Source: Ceratothoa steindachneri
Taxonomy: Eukaryota; Arthropoda; Malacostraca; Isopoda; Cymothoidae
Assembly: GCA_963969495.1 (NCBI GenBank)
Contig: OZ018318.1
Span: forward strand, 102,084,641-102,148,640
DNA length: 64,000 nucleotides
Direction of reading: 5' to 3'
Position 1 is the stretch's first letter. Each line of letters starts with the position of its first letter. Shown piece after piece: positions 21,426 to 32,259 of the stretch. Below the pieces are notes generated by a model that was not told where the DNA came from, did not search any database, and saw only the letters and a list, made by a program, of their open reading frames with translations. Position numbers and translations under genes: made by a program.

Positions 21426-22011
21426 ACCCAAATCGCACGCATCTCTGTTCCAAATTTTGTGAAGAAAGTTTAGAAAATAAAGTGGTGATTTAATGCGTAG
21501 TTAAATGAGGAAACTACTAGGTGCGCTTTGGCCCTGGAGACCGCGCAACTCGCCACAACGATATAATCCCCCTTCCATCCCTTATTTTAAAGTTCAATCA
21601 AGCTATATCGATTCCCTCACTCTACCTTTCACTTCTTTCATACCACGCCGGCCATTCAATCTCCATCAACATATCCCTTTGCAATACTTACAACCCCTCA
21701 ACACAGAAACCTGATTCAATTTCGCCTTTTATTTTCCTGTGGGTGTCAACAAAGGGACAATCTAATGACTGCGATGCTTGGCTGAGAGTGAGTAAAATCG
21801 CATCTAAGAAGCTGATTGCAATTAAGAAAAAGATTCCTGACTTCCCAATGAATGTGCATTGCGAAAGATCCCATCTGGCAGAAACCCCATTAGGATTCCT
21901 TCATAACATATCCATCACTGATAGATCGAAAAATGGTTGTTTTTTTTAATATATTTAAATAAAAACATACAAATTGAATTGTGGAGTGAAAATAAGAGAA
22001 AGTATAAGTGC

Positions 22012-22600
22012 TACAAAGTCGCTTATTACCGACGTTTCATTCCTCTGGAGCTTCCTCAGAGTAACAAGAAACTTAGAATAAGAGAAACCACAAATGGTAC
22101 AAGGTTCTTTATTACTGACGTTTCATTCCTCTGAAGCTTCCTCAGAGTAACAAGAAACTTAGAATAAGAGAAACCACAAATGGTACAAAGTTCTTTATTA
22201 CTGACGTTTCATTCCTCTGGAGCTTCCTCAGAGTAACAAGAAACTTAGAATAAGAGAAACCACAAATGGTACAAAGTTCTTTATTACTGACGTTTCATTC
22301 CTCTGGAGCTTCCTCAGAGTAACAAGAAACTTAGAATAAGAGAAACCACAAATGGTACAAGGTTCTTTATTACTGACGTTTCATTCCTCTGGAGCTTCCT
22401 CAGAGTAACAAGAAACTTAGAATAAGAGAAACCACAAATGGTACAAGGTTCTTTATTACTGACGTTTCATTCCTCTGGAGCTTCCTCAGAGTAACAAGAA
22501 ACTTAGAATAAGAGAAACCACAAATGGTACAAAGTTCTTTATTACTGACGTTTCACTCTTCTGGAGCTTCCTTAGAGTTACAAAAAAACTAAGACCTCCA
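22012..22600 (-). repeat. 86-bp tandem array of hammerhead-ribozyme units
   Basis: Seven copies spaced exactly 86 bp apart (GACGTTTCA at 22031, 22117, 22203, 22289, 22375, 22461 and 22547). On the minus strand each unit reads TTACT - CTGAGGA - short hairpin - GAAACGTC - AGTAA. CTGAGGA and GAAA fit the hammerhead core CUGANGA...GAAA; GUC is the cleavage triplet; TTACT and AGTAA are complementary and form stem I. Stem III would be only AC/GU, so a pair of units joined through the self-complementary ACGU is the likely active form, as described for Penelope-type elements. The last unit is mutated in the core (CTAAGGA). Confidence 0.85.
22198..22236 (-). ncRNA. hammerhead ribozyme motif (representative unit)
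   Basis: One unit of the array, given to fix positions. On the minus strand: stem I 5' side at 22232-22236, CTGAGGA at 22225-22231, hairpin 22211-22224 (weak, UCC/GGA), GAAAC and GUC at 22203-22210, stem I 3' side at 22198-22202. In the first unit the stem I base A is G, which still pairs with U. No activity can be shown from sequence alone. Confidence 0.65.
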
Positions 22601-22614
22601 ATTCTTATTTTCTT

Positions 22615-22655
22615 ATTACTCTGAGGAAGGTCCAGAGGAGCGAAACGTCAGTAAT
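22615..22655 (+). ncRNA. hammerhead ribozyme motif, inverted copy
   Basis: Immediately right of the array the motif appears on the opposite strand: ATTACT (22615-22620), CTGAGGA (22621-22627), hairpin 22628-22641, GAAACGTC (22642-22649), AGTAAT (22650-22655). Stem I is six perfect base pairs and the core is intact. The downstream ACTTGTGGTTTCTCTTATTC also matches the array unit, so this is a full inverted monomer. Confidence 0.7.
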
Positions 22656-22699
22656 GAACAATCTTGTACCACTTGTGGTTTCTCTTATTCTCCCTCTCC

Positions 22700-23285
22700 A
22701 TTTGTTATCAAAGACACCCATCAAAAATTGAATTAGACATTTCACGGATTATCTCATTACATAGCTTAATAAAGAGAGATAGATATTTGTAAATTCACTT
22801 GCACGCACATAAATTGTCGGCTTTTGATATTTGCATCCGGTTATATTCTGCTATCGTACCCACCCTCTTTCACACACATACGCATCACCTATATTTGCCA
22901 TTCTTCCCCACCTTGACTCCCTATCGAATCCTACCCCACTCCATTGGTTCAATTAGCCGTCCTTTCCTCCCTGTCAAATTTGAGTGACAATCTCATCCGA
23001 GTCGCATCCAACCCGGATGATTTCAACCTCTGGATTATTTCAGGGTTCTGAATAATCATGAGACTCCGACATGTAATCGGCATCAGTCGGGGCTTCCCTC
23101 CCCTTTTTAAAGCCCCTTTACCCTTTCTCCCCCAGTTGCCCGTCACAATCAGCATGCGAGGGTAGCGATAATGACCGGAATGGTTCAATGAGAAGTTGCG
23201 CAGACGGCGATCGTGAAGGAGACCGGTCTCATTCTCGTGCCGTCAGGAGACGACAGGGAACGGCGATGGATAAAAGAGGCCTTAA
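22700..23285. other. stretch without recognised features
   Basis: Apparently unique sequence, locally GC-richer around 23080-23270. No supported exon. Confidence 0.4.
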
Positions 23286-23764
23286 TAGTGTATGTGTGTG
23301 TGTGTGTGTGTGTGTTAGAGAGAGACTTCATCTTTACTGTACACATTTTCTTCTACTTTAAGATAAAAGAGGAAATAGTAAGATTAGGGACTGCAGAAGC
23401 ACCTTCACATTATGGACCGCAAGGTCTTTTAAATTGGAGACTATGCTCGAAACTCCTTGTAAAAACACACGTTCTATCTCTCTCTATATCTCTCTCTCTG
23501 TCTCTCTCTCTTTCGCTCTCTGTATCTCTCTTTTTCTTTATATATATTTATTTTTCTCCTTCTCCCTGTCTCTTTTCTCTCTCTCTCTGTCTCTCCCTAT
23601 CGCTCTCTTTTTTCTTTCTCTCTCTTTCTTTATGTCCCTCTCTCTGTCTCTCCCTGAAGCTCTCATTTTTTTCTCTCTCTTTCTTTATGTCCCTCTCTCT
23701 GTCTCTCCCTGAAGCTCTCATTTTTTTCTCTCTCCTTTTCTCTGTCTCCTTCTCTCTCTCTCTT

Positions 23765-23835
<71 letters not shown>
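23286..23835. repeat. (GT)n and long CT-rich microsatellite
   Basis: A GT run at about 23288-23315 is followed, after unique sequence, by a CT-rich tract from 23475 ending in a pure (TC)n of about 65 bases. A block around 23625-23680 is duplicated directly (CTTTATGTCCCTCTCTCTGT). Confidence 0.95.
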
Positions 23836-23836
<1 letters not shown>

Positions 23837-23889
23837 CATCTTTTCTCGCAGACATCCGTACACATAGCCATTATGTTGTCCAAATAAAA

Positions 23890-24384
23890 GAGATATCAAT
23901 GGAATAATTACCTTTCGTGTTGACAGCTTCGGAATTTCTTCCATCCTTTAAACCTTTCCCCGTTTCTCCTCGTAAATTCACCTCCGCACACAACAGCACA
24001 AACCCATAACTCCCAATCCCCAATGGCAGTTTAACCCACTCCGGTACCATTGTCTCATTGGTTATCGGACCAGTCCAGAATATGATAAGCACATGTAGCA
24101 GAAAGCTACGCTGCCGCACTAGGCGCAATTGTCCTGGGCAATAAAAGGCCTTGTCTTACCCCCGTCCCTGTAATCTAGATAAGGAAACCGACACCTTTAG
24201 GACTTGTGGTTTGCTGTGTTATCATCCCTTATCACCCCGGCGATCGAGGGTGAATTGTGGCAAGTTACCCTCAACCATGCATCGCACTAGCCCCCAATTC
24301 CCTAAGCGTGATTGGGGTTGATTGGAGTGGATGTGTTGGTAGTATTCGGTGAGAATCGAATTTAGTGTAAGTAGCATCATTTTT
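23890..24384. other. stretch without recognised features
   Basis: Apparently unique sequence without coding signal. Confidence 0.4.
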
Positions 24385-24745
24385 AGTCGCTTACACGCGA
24401 CTCTATAAGTTACTATGTCAGCCGTAGGTCAGTCGGTTGGATGGTAACCATTTTACTTTTAAATGAGTTTGGGGGGCATAACATCGTAACTATTTGGCCG
24501 ATTCTAACGAAATTTGAAACCCTTATGTTGTTTTACATTCTTTTTTCGAATAATATAGTTACTAAAGTCTTCCAAAGGTTAGCCAGGGAATTATTAAAAT
24601 AAAACTTACTATGGGTCGGATTTCCCCACTTATGGAAATTTTGAAGGTCGTCAGGTCTGATGATGTTTGTTAATTGAATCTCTTTTTTTCAAAATCATTA
24701 AAATAACTGAGAGCACGCAACTTAGGTCTGTTGACCTTGTTTGTT
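24385..24745 (+). mobile_element. MITE-like interspersed repeat (copy 2)
   Basis: The most complete copy of the family at 18376. It starts at TTTTTAGTCGCTTACACGCG, runs through TCAGTCGGTTGGATGGTAAC and GAAATTTGAAACCCTTATGT, and ends GAGCACGCAACTTAGGTCTG. It carries about 60 extra bases near 24600-24700 relative to copy 1. Confidence 0.75.
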
Positions 24746-25159
24746 AATAATGAAGTAGAGTAGGGAGTGTTTGAAAAATAGAGGTCCCATTTGTCCCGTT
24801 TAAAGAAAAGAGGTCCTGTTTATGTCCATTTAAAGACCACTTTTAATTTTTCTTGAAAAATTGGTTTTTCAAATCAGGAAATATTAAAGCAAATTTGAAA
24901 ATTAGTAAAAATAATCGCTCTTTAGGTTTAGATTCCTTTGGTTGAGCGAATCAGTCCCGAGCAGTGTCATGGATACAAACCTTAACCTAAACAAACTACA
25001 ACCAACCATTTGCCATCACACCGTTATCATAATTTCTGAAGTAGTGGTGGGTACGTGACACCAGATCTACCTATTTGAATAGGGATATTTTCAAATTGAT
25101 CTCTTTGAGCAATTGGGGGGGGGGGCTCGATTTGTGTCCATTCTAAGAATAACAGTCCC

Positions 25160-25430
25160 TCGGTCCATTGAAATCGCTATTCTTCAAAGGCTCTCGAAGT
25201 AGAACCGATGTGGGACAAGAGGAATTCCAACACCGTCTTTCGGCATTTGTCGTAAAAAGAGACTATACCCGGATATGAGACGGCTGGAATGGAGAAACAC
25301 CCACACGAAAGTATCGTTCGTACGAGTGCTACACGCAATGGCACTAATGCGTTGATGTGCACCGACCCGATTTGTCAGAAAGTGGCAGAAGATGGAAAGT
25401 ATTTAAAAGCGCGGTAAAATCCCGTTTTCT
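25160..25430. other. compositionally distinct segment, no identified gene
   Basis: Between AT-rich flanks lies a GC-balanced block, with a 61-codon minus frame at 25177-25362. I do not recognise it. The abrupt composition change suggests an inserted repeat. Confidence 0.3.
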
Positions 25431-25449
25431 TTGCAAATGGAAACAGTCT

Positions 25450-26345
25450 CAGAGGGATAAGTAATTTATTCACATTATTGCCTTTTCTAATTATATGAAA
25501 AATATCAAATTATAAATATTGTAAATAATCAAAATAAAAGTAATTAATATATAAAGATAAAAAATATAAAATATTTAAAAATAAATAGAGTAAATGATAA
25601 CAAATCGGTAATAATTAAAAAATAATTAATAATTAAATAATTATACTAAATAAATAAAAATATAAAATCATTATAAAATAATTCTGAAATATATAACTAT
25701 GGTAAATAAATAAAAAAGAACATCATTATAAATATCAATTAATGAATAAAAATTATACCAAATATATAATACAAATAAAATAATTATAAATATTAAATAA
25801 ATAATTATAGTAAATAAGATATAAATAATTCCCTAAAATTTATTAGATAATTATATTATAGAATTTATAATAGACAATAATAAAGTAACTAATTAAAAAT
25901 CATAGTAAAGAATTAAAAATCTACAAATAATTTTAATAAATAAATATAATTAATAATTTACAAAATTAATAAATACAAAATAAATAATTATCGTAAATAA
26001 TTAAAATAGAAGATAGTAAAAAAATATTTATGAATTGAATAATTTTAGTAGATAATTAAAATATTAATAATTATAAACAATAAGAAATAAAAAATAATTA
26101 TAGTAGATAATTCAAAATAAGTAATTATGACAAACACATTAATAAATATATAAATAATTAATGAATAATTAAATAAATAAATATATATGATGAATATTTT
26201 AAAAAGTATTGAAATATTCTATAATTGATCAAATTTGAAAATAATGAATAAATAAATAATTATATTAAATAATCAAAGGTAGAAAATGATTATAGAAACA
26301 ATACTCAATAAATAAATGATTAATTGTAGTAAATAATTAAAAATA
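25450..26345. repeat. A/T-only low-complexity tract
   Basis: About 900 bases built from AAATAATTATA-like words with almost no G or C. Confidence 0.9.
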
Positions 26346-26394
26346 TTAAATTTAAATTAGTGCTTGATTACCCTAAAGGCAGGAAGAATATTTA

Positions 26395-27993
26395 CACTAC
26401 CGAGCAAAAAAGAGAACGATGTTCCTTTATTAAAATATTTTCAAAAATATGATTTGTAGGTAAATGAAATTTCCATGGTACATGAAGGCATGTATATAAT
26501 ATATTTTATCGAGATTTCCTATGATAAAATCGTATATTTAATAAATTATACTAAATAAACCAACCAAATAAAATATTGACTCGTGCAAAGTAAGAGAACG
26601 ATCATTCACAGATTACTTAACAAGCAAATACATTGGAAACAAAGTATGATTTGACAACGATGAAACAATATGAAGTATGGAAATCTTTGTTTTCTATTAC
26701 TTCGGCGTAACGACAACCACAAAACCTCACCAGTTTTAGGCAAAATTCTAGTCTTATTTTGTTCCATTCTTGCTTAATTTTCGTCCATAAAGCCGTTACA
26801 GTTGAAGGCTACTGGTCTCGAACTTCGTCCCCAATGACCTTCCCAGGTTCTTAATTGGGTTCTGAGAAGGCCACTTCATTACTTCGATACCTACTTGTTC
26901 GAAATAGTATTTTACTCGGTGTGCAGTATGGTATAGCACCTTGTCCTGCATAAATACTGCTGGCTGGTTTAAAGATGCTCGGAGGGAAGGTATAACATGT
27001 TGCTGTATAAAGTTTAGGTACATATTCGATTTTTATCGTTCAATTTATTGGCACTAGCGGACCAACTCCTTCAGAAAGAAACATACACCATAACATGAAT
27101 CTGCCTTCTCTATGTTTGGCAGAGTTTTTAAAACATGTAGAGTTAAGTTTGTCACGTGAAGCGCATCTAACAAAGCGTCTGCCATCAGATTCAACTAAAT
27201 TAAATTTACTTTCGTCGTTGAAATGAATTCTCTCCCAATCTTCATCCCTCCAAACAACATGAGCTTCAGCATATTCGACTCTCGCATTCTGGTTCTTCTT
27301 ACTCATGATTGGTTCGGTGATTGGATAACAAGCTTCTAAACCAGATGCTTTGAGGCAATAGGATACTGTGAAACGTTTCACTTCTTTGCCACTACTGGTC
27401 TTAATTTTTCGAGAAGATTCTGCTTCAGTTTCAATGGGATCCTGCATAGAGAAGTGCCTAATACCTCTGTCTTCTCGGCCGGTGTTTATGCGGATTCGAC
27501 CTAATTTTTCAGAAGATTTTTACGGGGTTTCCTAATTGTATAACTCCAGAACGCGCGAAATCACACTCTTGGACATTCCTACCTCTCTTGGAATTGCAGA
27601 AAGAGTCCTCTCCTAAGTCTTCAGGCGAACAATTCTCTGACAGAGCTCAGGAATCACGTTCACATGTGGTGGCATCTCTGAAGAGTGAGTAGGACAACAA
27701 TGGCGGTTGTAAAGTTCTTACCTACTGAACAAAATGTTGCCAGAAGATTTCAAGAAACTTCTAGAATGTTCGTGAAAAAAAAATCGTTCTCCTATTTTAC
27801 ACGTGTCAATGTTATTTTGTTAGTTTATTTAATATAATTTCTTGAATATACGATTTTATCATATGAAATATTATCAAAATATATTAAATTCCTGCCTTTA
27901 TGTACGTACCATGGAACTTTCATTTACCTACTCATCATATTTTTTTAAATATTTTCATAAAGACAAATCTTTCTCTTATTTTGCTGGGTAGTG
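26395..27993 (-). mobile_element. Tc1-like element with long terminal inverted repeats (A)
   Basis: The left end CACTACCGAGCAAAAAAGAG and right-end complement CACTACCCAGCAAAATAAGA begin inverted repeats of about 180 bp (26395-26573 and 27815-27993), which share AATTTCCATGGTAC- and ATACGATTTTATCAT-type blocks. TA precedes the left end; on the right it has decayed to AA. Length is 1,599 bp, full size for Tc1. It lies beside the A/T tract. Confidence 0.92.
26790..27675 (-). pseudogene. Tc1-type transposase pseudogene (A)
   Basis: The minus-strand frame starts with an ATG at 27675 (MPPHVNVIPELCQRIVRLKT). The DNA-binding region LSAIPREVGMSKSVISRVLE is interrupted by stops. The catalytic half is clearer: EDWERIHFNDESKFNLVESD contains the first aspartate; HREGRFMLWCMFLSEGVGPL is the GGG-W region; FMQDKVLYHTAHRV contains the second aspartate, with N-A-P replaced; and MKWPSQNPIKNLGRSLG stands where PxSPDLNPIENLW is expected, with the catalytic glutamate changed to lysine. 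Inactive. Confidence 0.9.
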
Positions 27994-28865
27994 AATTGCC
28001 CTCAGGATGATTAAAAATTATCATTACCGGCTAAAGTTTTCGGGTTACCGGCATTCTGGGCACCCGTAGTTATAATGTAAATTCGACTCGACGTGAACGG
28101 GTTGATACGCGTCCATTGCCCTTTGGGAAAGTTCGTACCCCTTTCTCGAACTGAGAGTCCTTCGTTTCGATAATATCAACGCTCTTGGTTATTCGGACTA
28201 TACCGGTGATTTGGAGGGTTTGAGGAAAACTTTCAGACGCGGTTATAAAACTTCACTAAATCTTTACGTACAGATAAATGAGCAGGAATTAAAATCAATG
28301 AATTTGGCCTTTAAAAATGCAAATAACATGAGACGATGACTTCAAATCTCTTGATTTTAGTTTAAATCAAATATTTCTTGGTAAAGTAAGGATTAAAAAT
28401 TAACACTTCTCTGGGTGTCTACAATACCTATTAATTATATATTTTAGCACTATAAAATAAATGAATTAATTGAATACTATAACAATAGCTACCTTCGCTA
28501 TTTTGGGATGGGAGGAAAACCTCTCATTGGAGTCTCAATTTGGATATGCATCCTTTGGTTATCCTTTATGGGCGAGGTAAATAAGGAGTTTATACTAACC
28601 CTTCCCAAAATAGAAATTCAAGGGTCCCGTTGGTTTCTACTTTGTAACAGACGCGACTATATTAATCAATCGGTTTTTACCAGACATTAAGCGATTCTCG
28701 TTTTCGAAGAAAGTGCTGTCACTCGTTGAAAACTTCTTATCTGATCTTGATTGGCGGACTACTGCTAATGGATAGGACTCTCTTCTTTATACTCCAAAGT
28801 TGGGTGCCACCCCTATTCCATTCTAGTCCTCTTTGTCCAATTAGGTTATCCTGTCCATTCACTGC
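27994..28865. other. stretch without recognised features
   Basis: AT-rich unique-looking DNA. A 60-codon plus frame at 28508-28690 has no recognisable motif. Confidence 0.4.
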
Positions 28866-28869
28866 TCCA

Positions 28870-29310
28870 TCCTTTTGGGGGCTAGGGAAAGTTAAATAGT
28901 ATCTTAATTCGCTAACAAATTATGAGAGAAGCCGCGATTCGATTCCTTTCGAACCGCCCCTAATTAAGTTCAAGACTAAAAATAACAACATTTTGACTTA
29001 AATATCTACATCTACGTGAATGCCATCCTTTTCCAAAAACAGGTCTTGAGAAGGTCACTTTAATTGCCACGTAACCACAAACTCCTATTATTGCGACTGC
29101 AGGCGGGTCCCCTTGCGGAGTGGTTCCTATAGACCGCACATTTAGGCTTTTTTTATGGTCGAATTTGATTTCGTTTCAAATATCCTCACTTTTTTTTCCT
29201 CTAGTTGGCCGCTTTGAATGTTCACTTTGATGGTTTGTGTCACCACGAGATATCAACCAAATCTTTTAACTGACCCTATTTCACTGGTTATTTATGGATT
29301 AGCACACAGT
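28870..29310 (+). repeat. interspersed repeat, about 430 bp (copy 1)
   Basis: Aligns in inverse orientation with 46430-46775. Shared blocks: GCGATTCGATTCCT, TTTTCCAAAAACAGG, CGGAGTGGTTCCTATAGA (decayed), TTCACTTTGATGGTTTGTGT, CACCACGAGATATCAACCAA and CTATTTCACTGGTTATTTA. No coding frame; the ends are not defined. Confidence 0.75.
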
Positions 29311-30019
29311 TTTAACTAGTTACTTATTTTTTTAAAACCACTCTACTTTCAAATTCTTAAGAAAATTAACAGGACAAATATTTTCCCACTGAACCTCATT
29401 TCAACATCAGATGTTTCCCCACTAAACTCCATTTCAACAAATTATTAATTCCAATAAATAATGAAAATATGAAATAATTATAAAATTAATTAATAACTAA
29501 TTACTAATAATAAATAATTTATAAAATATATAGGTTTAAATACAAATATCCAATTAGTAACATGAACCAAAAATGAATAACACATTTATAATTTTGAAAA
29601 AGACCCCCTTCCTACACACACACAAAAAAAAATGCAAAAACAAACGGTAGCAACTGTAAAAATAACAGCGATGTGTAAAGAAACTGATGAAGTTAGGCGA
29701 ATGTAAAGTGTGGAGGTACAGCCTTGGCTAAAAGTATTAGGCCACTCCAGTGTTTCTGGGTTCAGCTATCTCAATGTTAATGAAACACGTATATATGGTG
29801 GTTTATGGTATATTACACAATATACATTAGTTTAATATCTGGTTGGCTCTCCTTTAGCTTCAATTACCGCTTCTATACGGTTAGGCATATAATCAACAAG
29901 TTTCTTGCAGGTGCTAGGCGCAATCTTACTCCATTCTTCTCTAGTTTTGGGTACAAATGCTCTTTATCTTTAATTGTTGTGTTCTTTATAGCTTTACCAA
30001 GAGTTCCCAATAGGTGTTA

Positions 30020-30926
30020 GCTTTGTGCTAGCCAGTCCATGGGAACAATACCCTCTGTCTCAAACCATTGATTAGTATTCTTTGCTGTATGACATGGAGC
30101 GTTGTCCTGTTGAAAGATAACACTGTTTTTCGACACTCCAATGACATGGAAACATAGGTCGCTGAATTCATCCGACCCTGACATAAAACATTTCTCCTGG
30201 TCCTGTCGCAGACATGCAGGCCCACACCACGATAGAACCACCCCCATGTTTTACGGTTGGTACCAGATATTCAGCCTTAAATGCTTCCCCAACTCTGCGA
30301 CGCACTAAAGTTGCACCAGGTGCGCCTAAAAACTGAGTAAAAAACATGAACGATAATATTATCCTTATGTTGGATATTTCTTATTTATTTGGGGCAAAAC
30401 CCCGAGATATTTTGAGTTTACTTGTTGATTGAATACTTGTAATATCTTACCTCATAGTTACTTTCATCAGACCATATGACTTTCGACCATTGCTCGCTGG
30501 TCCAATTTGAGTGTTTTTTGGCCGACTGAAGACGTTTATTCATATTCGCTTTAGAAATCCATGGCTTCTTTCTGGCTTTAGAGCCTTTCAAACCGTACTC
30601 TACAGGCCTTCTTCTAACCGTTTTGGTTGATATTTGTGATGTACCTGCCTCGCTGAAGTCCGCACAGAGCTATGACGATGTTTACCTCCTGCTTCTGAAC
30701 GACTGACGGATGATGGATCTGTCATCACGAGGCGTTGTGACCTTTTTCTACCTGTTCTTTGTATTGTCTTCACCTCGTTTGTTTCTCTGAAGCGCTTGAG
30801 AGTCGTTTGCACCACATATCGAGAACATTTCATCTTCTGAGCAATTTGCCTTTGAGACATTCCATCTTTATGATCAGCTACGATTTGACCTCGCTCACAC
30901 TCACTCAACTCCCTAGTTTTAGGCGT
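30020..30926 (-). pseudogene. Tc1-type transposase, near-intact, with candidate intron (B)
   Basis: The expected MPKTRELSECERG start reads TPKTREL because ATG has become ACG at 30924-30926. ECERGQIVADHKDGMSQRQI and MKCSRYVVQTTLKRF form the first helix-turn-helix. After a frameshift near 30620, KKPWISKANMNKRLQ and WSKVIWSDESNYE follow, with the first catalytic aspartate. The frame is then interrupted by the candidate intron at 30333-30450 and resumes FLGAPGATLVRRRVGEAFKA, VPTVKHGGGSIVVWACMS and FQQDNAPCHTAK, with the second aspartate. MDWLAQS should continue PDLNPIENLW, but about 18-20 bases were lost and a stop follows, removing the catalytic glutamate. Inactive. Confidence 0.92.
30333..30450 (-). 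other. candidate 118-bp spliceosomal intron in the Tc1 transposase
   Basis: On the minus strand GAG|GTAAGATATT opens and TTTTTTACTCAG|TTTTTAGG closes the segment: canonical GT-AG ends and a pyrimidine tract. Removal joins SNYE in frame to FLGAPGATLV, as in intronless Tc1 relatives. Internally it is AT-rich, with stops and a short GGGGTTTTGCCCC hairpin. An alternative is a small insertion that happens to carry these ends. Confidence 0.7.
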
Positions 30927-31207
30927 TTTACTGTTTATTAACTGTATCTACAACGTATTTTAGTATAAAACACTGGAATAATTAAGGAAAAATAAGTTAA
31001 ATGTGAGCATTGGTTTTACACAAAATTGGTTACATACGTACAGTACAGTATAAAAGCGGTAATTGAAGCTAAAGGAGGGTCAAACAGATATTAAACTAAT
31101 GTATATTGTGTAATATACCATACACCACCATGTACACGTGTTTCATTAACATTGAGATAGCAGAACCCAGAAACATTGGGGTGGCCTAATACTTTTGGCT
31201 AAGGCTG

Positions 31208-32110
31208 TATATAGCTCGAGATTCTTGAGAGGAAACTACTCGTGGCCCTTGGAGCCATAGTAAACTAGGACAGTACTTGTGAAATGGGTTCAAATAGAAC
31301 TTCCTCAACATATTTTTGAAGTGGATTAAAAGTTTTTTCCTTCAAGGAAAAAAAAGATGAATCGAATGTAACTGAGATGGACATTTTCACGCATTGTAGA
31401 AAGAGGGTAGAGACAGACAGATTAAGAAAGAGGTAGATAGGAATAAAAAGAATAAGAACAAAATAAGCGTGAATAAAGAGAGGTATAACAAGTAATGCAA
31501 TCAATAAACAAAGGGCCTCAAGCTACGAATTTTACCACCTTTGCGGGGTCTCTCATATAAAGGTACTGAGATGGGCATCAGACAGTTCGAATCATTGCAT
31601 TGGTGAAAATCCTCCTACAAAAATTATAAGGTGAAAATTTTGTCCCACATAGTAAAAGATTATACTACAACAATAAGTGTTATAAAGATGCCACACGATT
31701 GTGCGATGCAAATAGGCTAAAAAATCGCATAATAATAATTGGTGGTAAAAATTACGTCACAAGAATTGGTGAAGAGAATTCTTGTTAATAATGATGCCAA
31801 AACAATCAGCGGTGAAAATCGATGGTAAAATCATGCCATAGGTTAAGTTGGTTTTATCAATGCCATCGCAGCAATTCCTTGTACTTATACTTTCACTGTG
31901 CGGCGGAATCCTTCGCGACCGCCTTATCCGCCTTCTCTAGCCGGATCGGAGAGGTTTCGGATCTTTCAGAAGCCACGCTCCAAAAAGTCCGAGGAAAGAA
32001 AGTAAAGAGAAAAGTTACGGATAACTTTTAGCCTCGTTCAGGCACTTAACCAAGACCACAAGAGGAAGGTTAAGTTGGACTAAACATTTGAAATCACCTT
32101 AAGTTAAATT
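31208..32110. other. mostly unannotated; one short open frame
   Basis: The plus strand at 31840-32028 has a compositionally gene-like frame (CAAESFATALSAFSSRIGE, then lysine/arginine-rich KVRGKKVKRKV) of 69 codons. No splice sites or family are evident, so it is not called as a CDS. A weak tandem theme GGTGAAAAT occurs around 31600-31820. Confidence 0.3.
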
Positions 32111-32114
32111 GGAT

Positions 32115-32250
32115 AACCTTGTATTATTATTATTATAATTATTATTGTTATTAATATTAATATTATTTTATTATTATTACTGTTTTATTATTATTTTTAT
32201 TATTATTACTTTATTATTATTTATTGTTATTGCTATTATTATTATTACAA
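32115..32250. repeat. (TTA)n microsatellite, interrupted
   Basis: ATT/TTA triplets with scattered TTG and TTTTA interruptions. Confidence 0.9.
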
Positions 32251-32259
32251 TAAAAATAG

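Larger units (their letters stand above)
29719..31207 (-). mobile_element. Tc1-like element with long terminal inverted repeats (B)
   Basis: The left end CAGCCTTGGCTAAAAGTATT and the right-end complement CAGCCTTAGCCAAAAGTATT start inverted repeats of about 165 bp (29719-29883 and 31045-31207) at roughly 90% identity. TA flanks both ends at 29717-29718 and 31208-31209. The element is 1,489 bp with one minus-strand transposase gene. It is the best preserved transposon in the window. Confidence 0.96.

Noticed and set aside
20720..21462. 206-codon hydrophobic frame resembling a membrane protein
   Set aside because: The Phe/Leu/Ser-rich translation comes from a T-rich polypyrimidine tract; no non-repetitive domain.
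21505..21949. 142-codon plus frame
   Set aside because: No recognisable motif, adjacent to low complexity, and overlaps another frame of similar quality.
22012..22600. CRISPR-like array
   Set aside because: There are no unique spacers: the full 86-bp unit repeats, and the content is eukaryotic with a ribozyme motif.
23213..23944. 224-codon Ser/Leu frame and its Arg/Glu minus partner
   Set aside because: Made by the CT microsatellite.
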